The notes under the pieces are model-generated. The model was given only the letters and a program-made list of their open reading frames with translations, ran no database searches and was not told the DNA's origin. This document shows positions 1-5,159 of a stretch of 5,198 nt of DNA, piece after piece (within the stretch, counting starts at the first letter, position 1; the number at the start of each line of letters is the position of its first letter). The translations under genes were made by a program, and so were the position numbers. The DNA comes from Clostridium sp. CAG:921 (lineage in GTDB: Bacteria; Bacillota; Clostridia; TANB77; CAG-465), in assembly GCA_000433135.1 (NCBI GenBank), contig HF991975.1:20422-25619 (forward strand). Direction: 5' to 3'.

Positions 1-335
1 ATAATACTTCCTTCTGGAACCGCCCAGATACTACCATTAAAAGTATAATCATTTTTCAAATAATTAAGAAAATCTTCATCATAAGGAGTAGTTTTTCTTA
101 AAAATTCGATGTCCTGATCAGTAAATTTGAGATTCTGAATTATCTCAATTACAGACTCAAGTCCCGCACAAATAGCATATCCACCGCCATCTGGAACACT
201 CCTAAAGAACATATCAAAAACAACATCATCTTTTTTACTTTCTTTGAAGTATCCATACATCATAGTATGTTCATATTTGTCTGTATATAATGCGTAACCA
301 CAAGTATTAAGTCTTTCCATATTGTTTCTTTTCAT
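1..335 (-). CDS. pncB: Nicotinate phosphoribosyltransferase, N-terminal part (cut by window edge)
   Basis: The enzyme joins nicotinate to PRPP, with ATP hydrolysis, to give nicotinate mononucleotide, the Preiss-Handler entry to NAD in the cytoplasm. Only the first 111 codons are present; the family is usually about 480 residues, so most of the gene lies beyond base 1. Visible family motifs are YTDKYEHTMMYGYF (17-30), VVFDMFFRSVPDGGGYAICAGLE (in pieces across 38-60, with R45 and G50-G52) and the WAVPEGS stretch (104-110). The ATG at 335 is chosen because AAGGAGGA (350-343) sits 7 nt upstream; a second ATG at codon 6 has no such site. The gene starts 17 nt after the pncA stop, so the two are surely cotranscribed and probably translationally coupled. 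Recognition of the family is firm; assignment to nicotinate is reinforced by the pncA and nrtR neighbours. Confidence 0.93.
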   Translation of the reverse strand, partial: MKRNNMERLNTCGYALYTDKYEHTMMYGYFKESKKDDVVFDMFFRSVPDGGGYAICAGLESVIEIIQNLKFTDQDIEFLRKTTPYDEDFLNYLKNDYTFNGSIWAVPEGSI

Positions 336-352
336 GATAAAATCCTCCTTAA

Positions 353-1003
353 TTAACTAATGAAATTGATATTATTTACAATACTACATCCTGATTGCTT
401 TAAAAGTTCTAGAGACATATAATAAAATAAATCTCTGTCATGATCTGAAGAATCATAAGTTTCAACCATATCTTTGGGGATAACAACCTCGATATTTCTG
501 TTAATCTGATTGCAAAATGTTTTTGTGCTCATAGCAATTTGCATTACACAAATATCTATACACACACCAACAAAAATTACTTTAGTGATATTTGGATTAT
601 TTAAAAGCCACTTTTTGAATGTGTCTACGTGGAAACCATTTGTACAATTTTTTAAAATCTTTTTTTCAAATGGAATATCACTTAAATAACTTATTATTTC
701 AGCACCTTCTGTTCCAGAGACTCCGTGTATTGGATAGGTATTAAGCTCAATAGAATCTTCGGTATGTGATTCACAAATAAAGATTATATTTTCACTGTTA
801 CTAGAAGAAAAATCTTTTAAAAAGTTTTTCATAGAAAACAAAATATTATTGACAAGTGGATTTGACATTGCACTTGACGTATAAAAATCATTTATCATAT
901 CAACAACGACAACTGCTGTTTTGCCATCATTTTGTACATTTAGTATAGTATTATTGGCTTCTTGTGACTCTTTTATTTTTAATACGCTATCTTTGATATT
1001 CAT
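353..1003 (-). CDS. pncA: Nicotinamidase (isochorismatase-fold cysteine hydrolase)
   Basis: Predicted to hydrolyse nicotinamide to nicotinate and ammonia, supplying PncB. The 216-aa protein has the cysteine hydrolase fold from about residue 28. The catalytic triad can be placed as D35 (VVVVDMINDF), K118 (ILKNCTNGF) and C152 (GVCIDICV). Metal-site residues appear as H80, E86 and H93 (YPIHGVSGTEGAE). Two positions differ from the usual pattern: E78 stands where the family normally has Asp (DxH or DSH), and I149 replaces Thr of the GVCTDICV motif. The start is set by TGGAGGTA (1016-1009) ending 5 nt before the ATG. It is the first gene of the pncA-pncB operon and lies downstream of nrtR on the same strand, separated by a terminator and a new promoter. 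Another amide-hydrolysing member of the superfamily is possible from sequence alone, but the neighbours make nicotinamidase by far the best reading. Confidence 0.87.
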   Translation of the reverse strand: MNIKDSVLKIKESQEANNTILNVQNDGKTAVVVVDMINDFYTSSAMSNPLVNNILFSMKNFLKDFSSSNSENIIFICESHTEDSIELNTYPIHGVSGTEGAEIISYLSDIPFEKKILKNCTNGFHVDTFKKWLLNNPNITKVIFVGVCIDICVMQIAMSTKTFCNQINRNIEVVIPKDMVETYDSSDHDRDLFYYMSLELLKQSGCSIVNNINFIS

Positions 1004-1045
1004 AGTTTTACCTCCATTTTAAAGTATATTTTCATTATATTTAAG

Positions 1046-1123
1046 TTAACTATCATTAAAGAAAAGTATATACTTAATTATTATAATGTTACTTTTTACA
1101 GTGATTCTTTTCATATAGTTCAT
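1046..1123 (-). CDS. Possible 25-aa leader peptide upstream of pncA
   Basis: A short open frame, MNYMKRITVKSN followed by an Ile-rich tail (IIIIKYILFFNDS), lies in the pncA leader. It has a strong Shine-Dalgarno, GGGAGGTA (1138-1131), 7 nt before its ATG, and ends 42 nt before the pncA start. It falls entirely inside the transcript expected from the promoter at 1181-1209. I do not recognise the peptide. The RBS and start resemble those of pncA itself (ATGG-GAGGTAA, then an ATGAA start), so this may be a regulatory leader peptide, a decayed duplicate of the pncA start, or chance. The good RBS is the main support; there is no homology evidence. Confidence 0.35.
   Translation of the reverse strand: MNYMKRITVKSNIIIIKYILFFNDS
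1064..1075. repeat. 12-bp perfect palindrome in the pncA leader
   Basis: AAGTATATACTT is a perfect palindrome inside the possible leader peptide frame. The word AAAGTATAT occurs at 1063-1071 and again at 1021-1029, just upstream of the pncA RBS. In the transcript, AAGUAUAU of the first copy could pair with AUAUACUU of the second (8 bp, long loop), close to the pncA Shine-Dalgarno. AT-rich DNA makes such words by chance, so function as an operator or RNA switch is unproven. Confidence 0.3.
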
Positions 1124-1155
1124 AAAAAGTTACCTCCCATTTAATTTTTTTTGAG

Positions 1156-1182
1156 ATGTTAATATCAATTTGTTAATAACAT
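1156..1182. promoter_or_regulatory. Candidate NrtR operator at the pncA transcription start
   Basis: Two near-identical 11-bp elements lie in tandem: TGTTAATATCA (1157-1167) and TGTTAATAACA (1171-1181). The second is a perfect palindrome around a central base and touches the -10 box of the pncA promoter, covering the predicted start of transcription. Together the outer parts form ATGTTA-N15-TAACAT. A repressor bound here would block the promoter, as expected for NrtR, which represses NAD-salvage genes and is released by ADP-ribose in characterised members. NrtR motifs differ between lineages, so I cannot match it to a known consensus; NrtR as the binder is inferred from gene context. Confidence 0.45.
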
Positions 1183-1209
1183 TATAATAATAACAAACTG
1201 ATTTGTCAA
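1181..1209 (-). promoter_or_regulatory. Sigma-A promoter of pncA-pncB (perfect consensus)
   Basis: On the minus strand the -35 box is TTGACA (1209-1204) and the -10 box is TATAAT (1186-1181), with exactly 17 nt between them. Transcription should begin near 1174, giving a leader of about 170 nt before pncA. The promoter lies just beyond the nrtR terminator, so pncAB can be controlled independently of nrtR. An ACAAA-CTGA-TTTGT inverted repeat (1193-1206) overlaps the -35 box. A consensus promoter this strong suits a gene pair held down by a repressor. Confidence 0.85.
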
Positions 1210-1217
1210 GTAAATTT

Positions 1218-1258
1218 AAAAAAATATAAAAAAAAGTTTCTGACAATGCAGAAACTTT
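1218..1258 (-). terminator. Intrinsic terminator of nrtR
   Basis: On the minus strand, AAAGTTTCTG (1258-1249), a 6-nt loop (CATTGT) and CAGAAACTTT (1242-1233) form a perfect 10-bp stem. It is followed by TTTTTATATTTTTTT, a U-rich tract. The stem begins within the nrtR stop codon. This separates nrtR transcription from pncA-pncB. Confidence 0.85.
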
Positions 1259-2093
1259 AAGATAAAGGATTATATTTAAATAGTGCAGAAGGCCTGTGAC
1301 CTTCACCTTTTTTTACCAAATCTGTTTTTTTAACTTTACCGGAAATAATTCTTCTAAACGCCGGATCTAATAGCTTTTTTCCTAAGATGAGTTCATATAC
1401 TTGTTGTAATTCACCAAGTGTAAAATACTCAGGCATCATATTAAATACGATATCTGTGTAACTTAGTTTATTTTTAATTCTTGATATTCCACTAGCAATT
1501 ACAAGAGGGTGATCAAATGCTAATTTATCGTTTTTAATAGTTGCAAAAGAATATCTATCCGTAGTTTTATCTTTGAGAGTCTTTTTTACTTCAAATTCTA
1601 TATTTTCCACACCATTGGTTAAGAAAAAATCAAATTTTTCTTTAGTTTCAGTATAATTCATATCAAACCAACTAGCGTTTTCATTTAGCTTTATATTTAG
1701 TAAGCTTTTATCAATTAATGAAATATATGATGTGCTTATAACTCGCATACGTGGATCACGGTCTACTCCACTAAATGTATATAATTGCTCTATATAAATG
1801 TCAGATAAATTTGTTTCGTTTTTAAGTATTCTTTTAGCTGCATCGCCGATAGTTTCATCGATATGTATAAAACCACCAGGTAGGCACCATCTATCTTTAA
1901 ATGGATACTCAGTTCTTTTTACTAACAATATACTAAAATGCTTATTATTTAATTTTCTATAATTTTCCTTTTCACCAGAAGATATACTTAGAACTAATAC
2001 ATCAGCTGTGACAGATATTCTATCGTAATCATTTGGATTATATGATTTTAAAAATTCTTCTTCGGAATTGTATTTTACTTTTTTTATACTCAT
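1257..2093 (-). CDS. nrtR: NrtR-type Nudix-related transcriptional regulator of NAD metabolism
   Basis: Predicted DNA-binding repressor of NAD-salvage genes, with an N-terminal Nudix-like domain that senses ADP-ribose-type ligands and a C-terminal winged helix. The 278-aa protein carries the Nudix-like domain at about residues 25-155 and the winged helix at about 210-275 (PEYFTLGELQQVYELILGKK, then FRRIISG and GEGHRPSALFKY), the usual NrtR layout. The Nudix box (74-96) keeps G74, E80, R88 and E93. It has I89, N92 and N95 where catalytic enzymes have Glu, Glu and Gly, so hydrolase activity is probably lost, as in many NrtR proteins. The ATG at 2093 is preceded by AAGGAGGA. It has its own promoter and terminator and lies upstream of pncA-pncB on the same strand, the likely targets. 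A plain Nudix hydrolase is unlikely given the broken box and winged helix. Confidence 0.9.
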   Translation of the reverse strand: MSIKKVKYNSEEEFLKSYNPNDYDRISVTADVLVLSISSGEKENYRKLNNKHFSILLVKRTEYPFKDRWCLPGGFIHIDETIGDAAKRILKNETNLSDIYIEQLYTFSGVDRDPRMRVISTSYISLIDKSLLNIKLNENASWFDMNYTETKEKFDFFLTNGVENIEFEVKKTLKDKTTDRYSFATIKNDKLAFDHPLVIASGISRIKNKLSYTDIVFNMMPEYFTLGELQQVYELILGKKLLDPAFRRIISGKVKKTDLVKKGEGHRPSALFKYNPLS

Positions 2094-2123
2094 GATTCCT
2101 CCTTAAGTTAAACATCATAATTT

Positions 2124-2152
2124 ATTATACTATAATCAAATAAAAAATTCAA
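2124..2152 (-). promoter_or_regulatory. Sigma-A-like promoter of nrtR
   Basis: On the minus strand, TTGAAT (2152-2147), a 17-nt spacer and TATAAT (2129-2124) form a good housekeeping promoter. The predicted start is near 2117, giving a leader of about 23 nt that includes the AAGGAGGA site. I see no clear copy of the TGTTAATAACA palindrome overlapping this promoter, so direct autoregulation through that site is not evident. Confidence 0.7.
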
Positions 2153-2286
2153 TTAAGAGATTAAAGGGGCTTTTAAGAAGTTAAAGAGAATTTTTAACTA
2201 AAAATAGTATAGAAAAATAAATATGATGTATGAAAAATACAAAAATAGAAAAGTGTAATCAATAAATTTTTACTATTAATTCAGTA

Positions 2287-2322
2287 TTTAATGTTATTTG
2301 ATAAATTTTAAATAACATTAAA
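2287..2322. repeat. 13-bp perfect inverted repeat, possible operator
   Basis: TTTAATGTTATTT (2287-2299) and AAATAACATTAAA (2310-2322) are exact reverse complements around a 10-nt centre (GATAAATTTT). The inner part reads ATGTTA-N16-TAACAT, close to ATGTTA-N15-TAACAT at the pncA promoter, and the word AATAACATTA is identical in both places. There is no U-tract on either side, so it is not a typical terminator. It sits about 135 bp upstream of the nrtR -35 box and about 150 bp upstream of the candidate sigG promoter. It could be a regulator site serving either gene, but the binder is unknown. Confidence 0.5.
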
Positions 2323-2469
2323 GAAACTATTTTACAAGCATTGTGATAAATTTGTCTAATTTTAACTTTAAATGAAAAATGTAATATATATTTTATATTT
2401 GCAACATATATATTTATAATGGAAATAATTTATATTAATGAGAATAAAATAACTAGTTTTGTCGATTGT

Positions 2470-2499
2470 GAATATGTTAAAAGAACCGCGTAAAAACTA
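2470..2499 (+). promoter_or_regulatory. Candidate sigma-F/G-type promoter of sigG
   Basis: GAATA (2470-2474), a 15-nt spacer and GTAAAAACTA (2490-2499) fit the Bacillus sigma-F pattern (GywTA-N15-GGnrAnAnTw as I recall it) with one mismatch in each box. The predicted start is near 2506, just before the Shine-Dalgarno at 2511. Sigma F drives sigG in Bacillus subtilis, and the divergent upstream gene means sigG needs its own promoter here. The match is short and the DNA is AT-rich, so this is a candidate only. Confidence 0.4.
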
Positions 2500-2525
2500 T
2501 TACAAAAGATAAAGGAGGACTAAAT

Positions 2526-3317
2526 ATGAATAATATAAAAGTCGAAATATTGGGGGTAGATACATCTAAACTTCCAAGGCTTAGCGCAAGTGAACAAATG
2601 GAAATGTTAAGAAGAATAAAAAATGGGGAAAATGAACTAAAAGAAGAATTTATAAATGCTAATATGAGATTAGTATTAAGCTTGATAAAAAAATTTAATA
2701 ATAGGGGTGAAAATATAAATGATATTTTTCAAGTTGGAATAATTGGACTTATAAAGGCAATTGACAATTTTGATATAGAGCAACCTGTGCAGTTTTCAAC
2801 TTATGCAGTGCCGATGATAGTAGGTGAGGTAAAAAGGTTCTTACGTGATAATAGTGCTTTTAGAGTGACTAGGTCTCTTAGAGATCTAGCATATGTAATA
2901 TCTCAAGAAAAGGAAAAATATATAAAAGAAAAAAACGAGGAACCAACAGTAGATGAAATTTGCAAGTTAGTAAATGCAGATAAAGAGGATGTGATTTTGG
3001 CAATTGACAGTATGATAAGCCCAATGTCTATTTATGATAGTGTTTTTAATGATGGAGGTGATCAAATATTTTTACTAGATCAATTGAAAAATGAAAAAGA
3101 AGATGCAGAGCAATTGATAAACAACATAGCAATAAATCAAATGTTAGAAAAATTGAATGATAAAGAAAGGCTTATAATAGAAAAAAGATATTTTAAAGAT
3201 AGAACTCAAACAGAACTTGCATCTGAACTTGGTGTATCACAAGCTCAAATTTCTAGAATAGAGAAATCTGCACTTGATAAGCTTAAGAAAAAGTATGAAT
3301 CTGATATTTCAAATTAA
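2526..3317 (+). CDS. sigG: RNA polymerase sporulation sigma factor G
   Basis: Sigma G directs core RNA polymerase to late forespore genes after engulfment, such as those for small acid-soluble proteins and germination. At 263 aa it is the normal length. It starts with the sigma-G signature KVEILGVDTSKLP (5-17). Region 2 spans about 44-108 (NMRLVLSLIKKFNNRGE, then NDIFQVGIIGLIKAIDNFD and FSTYAVPMIVGE), region 3 about 112-185, and region 4 about 208-255 with the helix-turn-helix TQTELASELGVSQAQISRIE (227-246). N44 aligns with Asn45 of the Bacillus protein, a residue reported to make sigma G, but not sigma F, sensitive to the anti-sigma factor CsfB/Gin. The ATG has AAAGGAGG 7 nt upstream. No sigE lies directly upstream; the neighbour is the divergent nrtR. 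Downstream, murF and ylmC follow on the same strand. Sigma F is the only close alternative, and the N-terminal motif argues for sigma G. Confidence 0.95.
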   Translation: MNNIKVEILGVDTSKLPRLSASEQMEMLRRIKNGENELKEEFINANMRLVLSLIKKFNNRGENINDIFQVGIIGLIKAIDNFDIEQPVQFSTYAVPMIVGEVKRFLRDNSAFRVTRSLRDLAYVISQEKEKYIKEKNEEPTVDEICKLVNADKEDVILAIDSMISPMSIYDSVFNDGGDQIFLLDQLKNEKEDAEQLINNIAINQMLEKLNDKERLIIEKRYFKDRTQTELASELGVSQAQISRIEKSALDKLKKKYESDISN

Positions 3318-3372
3318 GAGTTTAATATTTAAAATTATTATTGTTTTGAGAATATTTTTATGATAAAATAAC

Positions 3373-3380
3373 AAAGGTGA
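3373..3380 (+). promoter_or_regulatory. Ribosome binding site that decides the murF start
   Basis: AAAGGTGA ends 5 nt before the ATG at 3386. An in-frame GTG at 3377 would lengthen the protein by three residues, but it lies inside this site and has no site of its own, so the ATG is preferred. Confidence 0.8.
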
Positions 3381-3385
3381 TATAT

Positions 3386-4798
3386 ATGTTAAGTATAAAA
3401 GAATTAGTTGAAGCAACTAATGGAATACTTTTAAATGGCGAATATGATAAAATTCCTAAAGATTATGATGTGGATAGTAGAATTATATCAAGGCATGAAT
3501 TTTTCATACCAATAGTTGGAGAAAAAAATGATGGACACGACTATATTTTAGATACTGTTAGAAAAGGTGCATGTGGATTTTTCGTTTCATCTTCTTTTGA
3601 AAATAAAGAAAAGGTTATAAATGAAGCAAAAAAAATTAATGATAAGATTAATATTATTGAGGTTGGCGATACAAAAAAAGCTTTAGTTGATGCAGGAAGA
3701 TATAATAGGAATAAACATATTAACATTCCTGTAATAGCAGTATCTGGCAGTGTTGGAAAAACTAGTACAAGACAAATGATTGCAAGCGTTTTAAAAACAG
3801 AGAAGAATGTTCTGGTTACAAGAAAAAACTACAATAGTAATATAGGTGTACCAATAATGTGTTTGCAAATATCTGATCAAGATGTGTGTGTTCTAGAGGC
3901 AGGAATTGATAAATTTGGTGAGATGGCAGAACTTTCTGATATAATAAAGCCAGATATTGTCGCTTACACGGTAATTGGTAGTTCACATATTGGAACATTT
4001 AAGACAAAGGAGAAAATATTTGAGGAAAAAAGTAATTTATTAAATGAAATAAAAGGAATAAAAAAAGTTATTGTAAATGGTGATGATATATATCTATCAA
4101 CACTTATAAGCAATAATAAGTATGATGTAATAAGTTATACTATTGATACCGTAAAAGATATTAATCAAAAGGAAGATTCGCTTGAATTTATTACTAGAGT
4201 TTATGGAAATGAAGAAAAAGTAATAATAAATCAAATAGGAAATCATAATATATATAACGCATTATGTGCAATAAAAATAGGAGAAATTTTTAATATTAGT
4301 GCAAAAAATATTTTAAAAGGTATATTTAAATATGAAAATTACAGTAGAAGAATGGAAAAAGATGAAATTGCTGGTATAACTATAATAGATGATGCGTATA
4401 ATGCAAGTCCAGAATCTATGAAATCAGGATTACTAAGTGTCGATAAACTAACTGCAAAGAGAAAATTTGCTATTATAGGTGATATATTTGATTTAGGAGA
4501 ACTTTCAGAAAAGATACATTTTGATGTTTCAAAAATATTTGCTAAAGTAAATTATGACTTTTTATATACACTTGGTGAAAAATCCAAAATTATTGCAGAG
4601 CAATCAGAAAAATATTTTGGATATAATAGTATAAAATCATTTGATAAAATGGATGATCTAGCTATTGAAATATTAAGAAATGTTAAAGAAGGAGATTTAT
4701 TATATTTTAAAGCTTCAAATGGAATGAAATTTAATTTGCTTATAGATAAGGTAAAAAAAGAATTAGAGAATAAAGAAATTGAAAATAGACATGTATAA
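3386..4798 (+). CDS. murF: UDP-N-acetylmuramoyl-tripeptide--D-alanyl-D-alanine ligase
   Basis: MurF uses ATP to add D-Ala-D-Ala to UDP-MurNAc-tripeptide, the last cytoplasmic step of the peptidoglycan precursor. From the ATG at 3386 the protein has 470 aa, normal for the family. The N-terminal substrate domain shows DSR (30-32) and FFIPIVGEKNDGHDYI (39-54). The ATPase domain has the P-loop GSVGKTST (121-128, K125), E171 in VLEAGIDKFGE and a likely carbamylated lysine at K215 (FEEKSNLL). NHNIYNALCAIKIG (286-299) follows, then the C-terminal domain with IIDDAYNASPESMKSGLL (333-350), IGDIFDLGE (364-372) and KASNGMKFN (442-450). It begins 68 nt after sigG and ends 38 nt before ylmC, with no clear terminator on either side. 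MurF beside sigG is unusual; whether it is the cell's only murF or a sporulation-linked copy cannot be told here. Another Mur ligase is unlikely, because the GDGHDY-type and AYNASP motifs are MurF-like. Confidence 0.92.
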   Translation: MLSIKELVEATNGILLNGEYDKIPKDYDVDSRIISRHEFFIPIVGEKNDGHDYILDTVRKGACGFFVSSSFENKEKVINEAKKINDKINIIEVGDTKKALVDAGRYNRNKHINIPVIAVSGSVGKTSTRQMIASVLKTEKNVLVTRKNYNSNIGVPIMCLQISDQDVCVLEAGIDKFGEMAELSDIIKPDIVAYTVIGSSHIGTFKTKEKIFEEKSNLLNEIKGIKKVIVNGDDIYLSTLISNNKYDVISYTIDTVKDINQKEDSLEFITRVYGNEEKVIINQIGNHNIYNALCAIKIGEIFNISAKNILKGIFKYENYSRRMEKDEIAGITIIDDAYNASPESMKSGLLSVDKLTAKRKFAIIGDIFDLGELSEKIHFDVSKIFAKVNYDFLYTLGEKSKIIAEQSEKYFGYNSIKSFDKMDDLAIEILRNVKEGDLLYFKASNGMKFNLLIDKVKKELENKEIENRHV

Positions 4799-4826
4799 AA
4801 TTAGAATAATTGTTATATAATGTTAT

Positions 4827-4832
4827 AGGTGA
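4827..4832 (+). promoter_or_regulatory. Ribosome binding site that decides the ylmC start
   Basis: AGGTGA ends 4 nt before the ATG at 4837. An in-frame TTG at 4810 would add nine residues that do not look like the family's N-terminus and has no Shine-Dalgarno, so the ATG is preferred. Confidence 0.75.
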
Positions 4833-4836
4833 TTTT

Positions 4837-5067
4837 ATGGCCAGAGGAATTGATTTCAAACAAAAAGAAGTAATAAATATAAATGATGGAAAAGTTCTTG
4901 GATTTGTAGTAGACGTTCAAGCGGATTTTCAAAATGGTGAGATTCATTCAATAATTGTTGCTAAAAGTGGTAAAATATTCACAAATATAATGAGTAAAAA
5001 TAATATAACAATTCCATGGAGCAAAATAAATAGAATAGGTGAGGATGTTATTCTTGTTGATATTTAA
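4837..5067 (+). CDS. ylmC: YlmC/YmxH-family PRC-barrel sporulation-associated protein
   Basis: This 76-aa protein matches the small YlmC/YmxH family found in endospore formers; its biochemical role is not established. The whole protein is one PRC-barrel-like beta domain with the family landmarks KEVININDGKVLGFVVD (10-25), GEIHSIIVA (34-42) and ITIPWSKINRIGEDVILVD (57-75). There is no signal peptide or membrane segment, so it should be cytoplasmic. In Bacillus subtilis ylmC lies a short distance downstream of sigG, and the same neighbourhood is kept here except that murF intervenes. The 38-nt gap after murF suggests cotranscription. The symbol is given by family and position; ymxH is the related paralogue name and could equally apply. 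Confidence 0.85.
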   Translation: MARGIDFKQKEVININDGKVLGFVVDVQADFQNGEIHSIIVAKSGKIFTNIMSKNNITIPWSKINRIGEDVILVDI

Positions 5068-5114
5068 TTGTAAGTAAAATTTTTAGAATGATATTGTTTT
5101 ATAGTAGTTGTAAA

Positions 5115-5159
5115 TGCATTAAAATAGTAAATTTAGTATAAATTTACTATTTTAATGCA
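5115..5159. repeat. 21-bp perfect inverted repeat after ylmC
   Basis: Bases 5115-5135 and 5139-5159 are exact reverse complements with a 3-nt centre (GTA), starting 47 nt after the ylmC stop. The left arm begins TGCATTAAAATAGT. The RNA would form a long, almost entirely A-U hairpin, but it is followed by ATTCATAACC, not a U-tract, so it is not a textbook terminator. The inner word CATTAAAATA recurs at 5187-5196, at the window edge. It may act as a weak bidirectional terminator, a protein-binding site or part of a dispersed repeat; the sequence does not decide. Confidence 0.6.

Larger units (their letters stand above)
2094..2525. other. 432-nt divergent intergenic region between nrtR and sigG
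   Basis: This stretch is very AT-rich and has no convincing gene. It contains the nrtR promoter at the left, the 13-bp inverted repeat in the middle (2287-2322), and a candidate sporulation promoter plus the sigG ribosome binding site AAAGGAGG (2511-2518) at the right. A minor hairpin, GTTAAA (2180-2185) with TTTAAC (2193-2198), is also present. Nothing recognisable is seen in 2199-2286 or 2323-2469. Confidence 0.7.

Noticed and set aside
1034..1085. Additional minus-strand TATAAT boxes (1039-1034 and 1085-1080) in the pncA leader
   Set aside because: No acceptable -35 hexamer lies 16-18 nt upstream, and the consensus promoter at 1181-1209 already accounts for expression.
1004..1214. NAD- or nicotinate-related riboswitch in the pncA leader
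   Set aside because: The leader is almost all A and T, with no GC-rich helices or conserved junctions that I recognise.
2223..2258. 11-codon frame (MMYEKYKNRKV) in the nrtR-sigG intergenic region
   Set aside because: Too short, with no Shine-Dalgarno upstream.
3341..3369. Promoter-like TTGTTT-N17-TAAAAT with an extended TGA before the -10, upstream of murF
   Set aside because: Transcription would begin near 3376, inside the murF ribosome binding site. An alternative, TTTCAA-N17-TAAAAT (3307-3335), has a poor -35 box. Neither is convincing in such AT-rich DNA.
3541..3998. Two minus-strand open frames of about 60 codons opposite murF (3541-3726 and 3816-3998)
   Set aside because: They lie wholly inside the well-supported murF gene, have no family resemblance, and are expected by chance opposite an AT-rich coding region.
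4816..4821. TATAAT just upstream of ylmC
   Set aside because: There is no good -35 box at the right distance, and the start would fall in the ylmC ribosome binding site.
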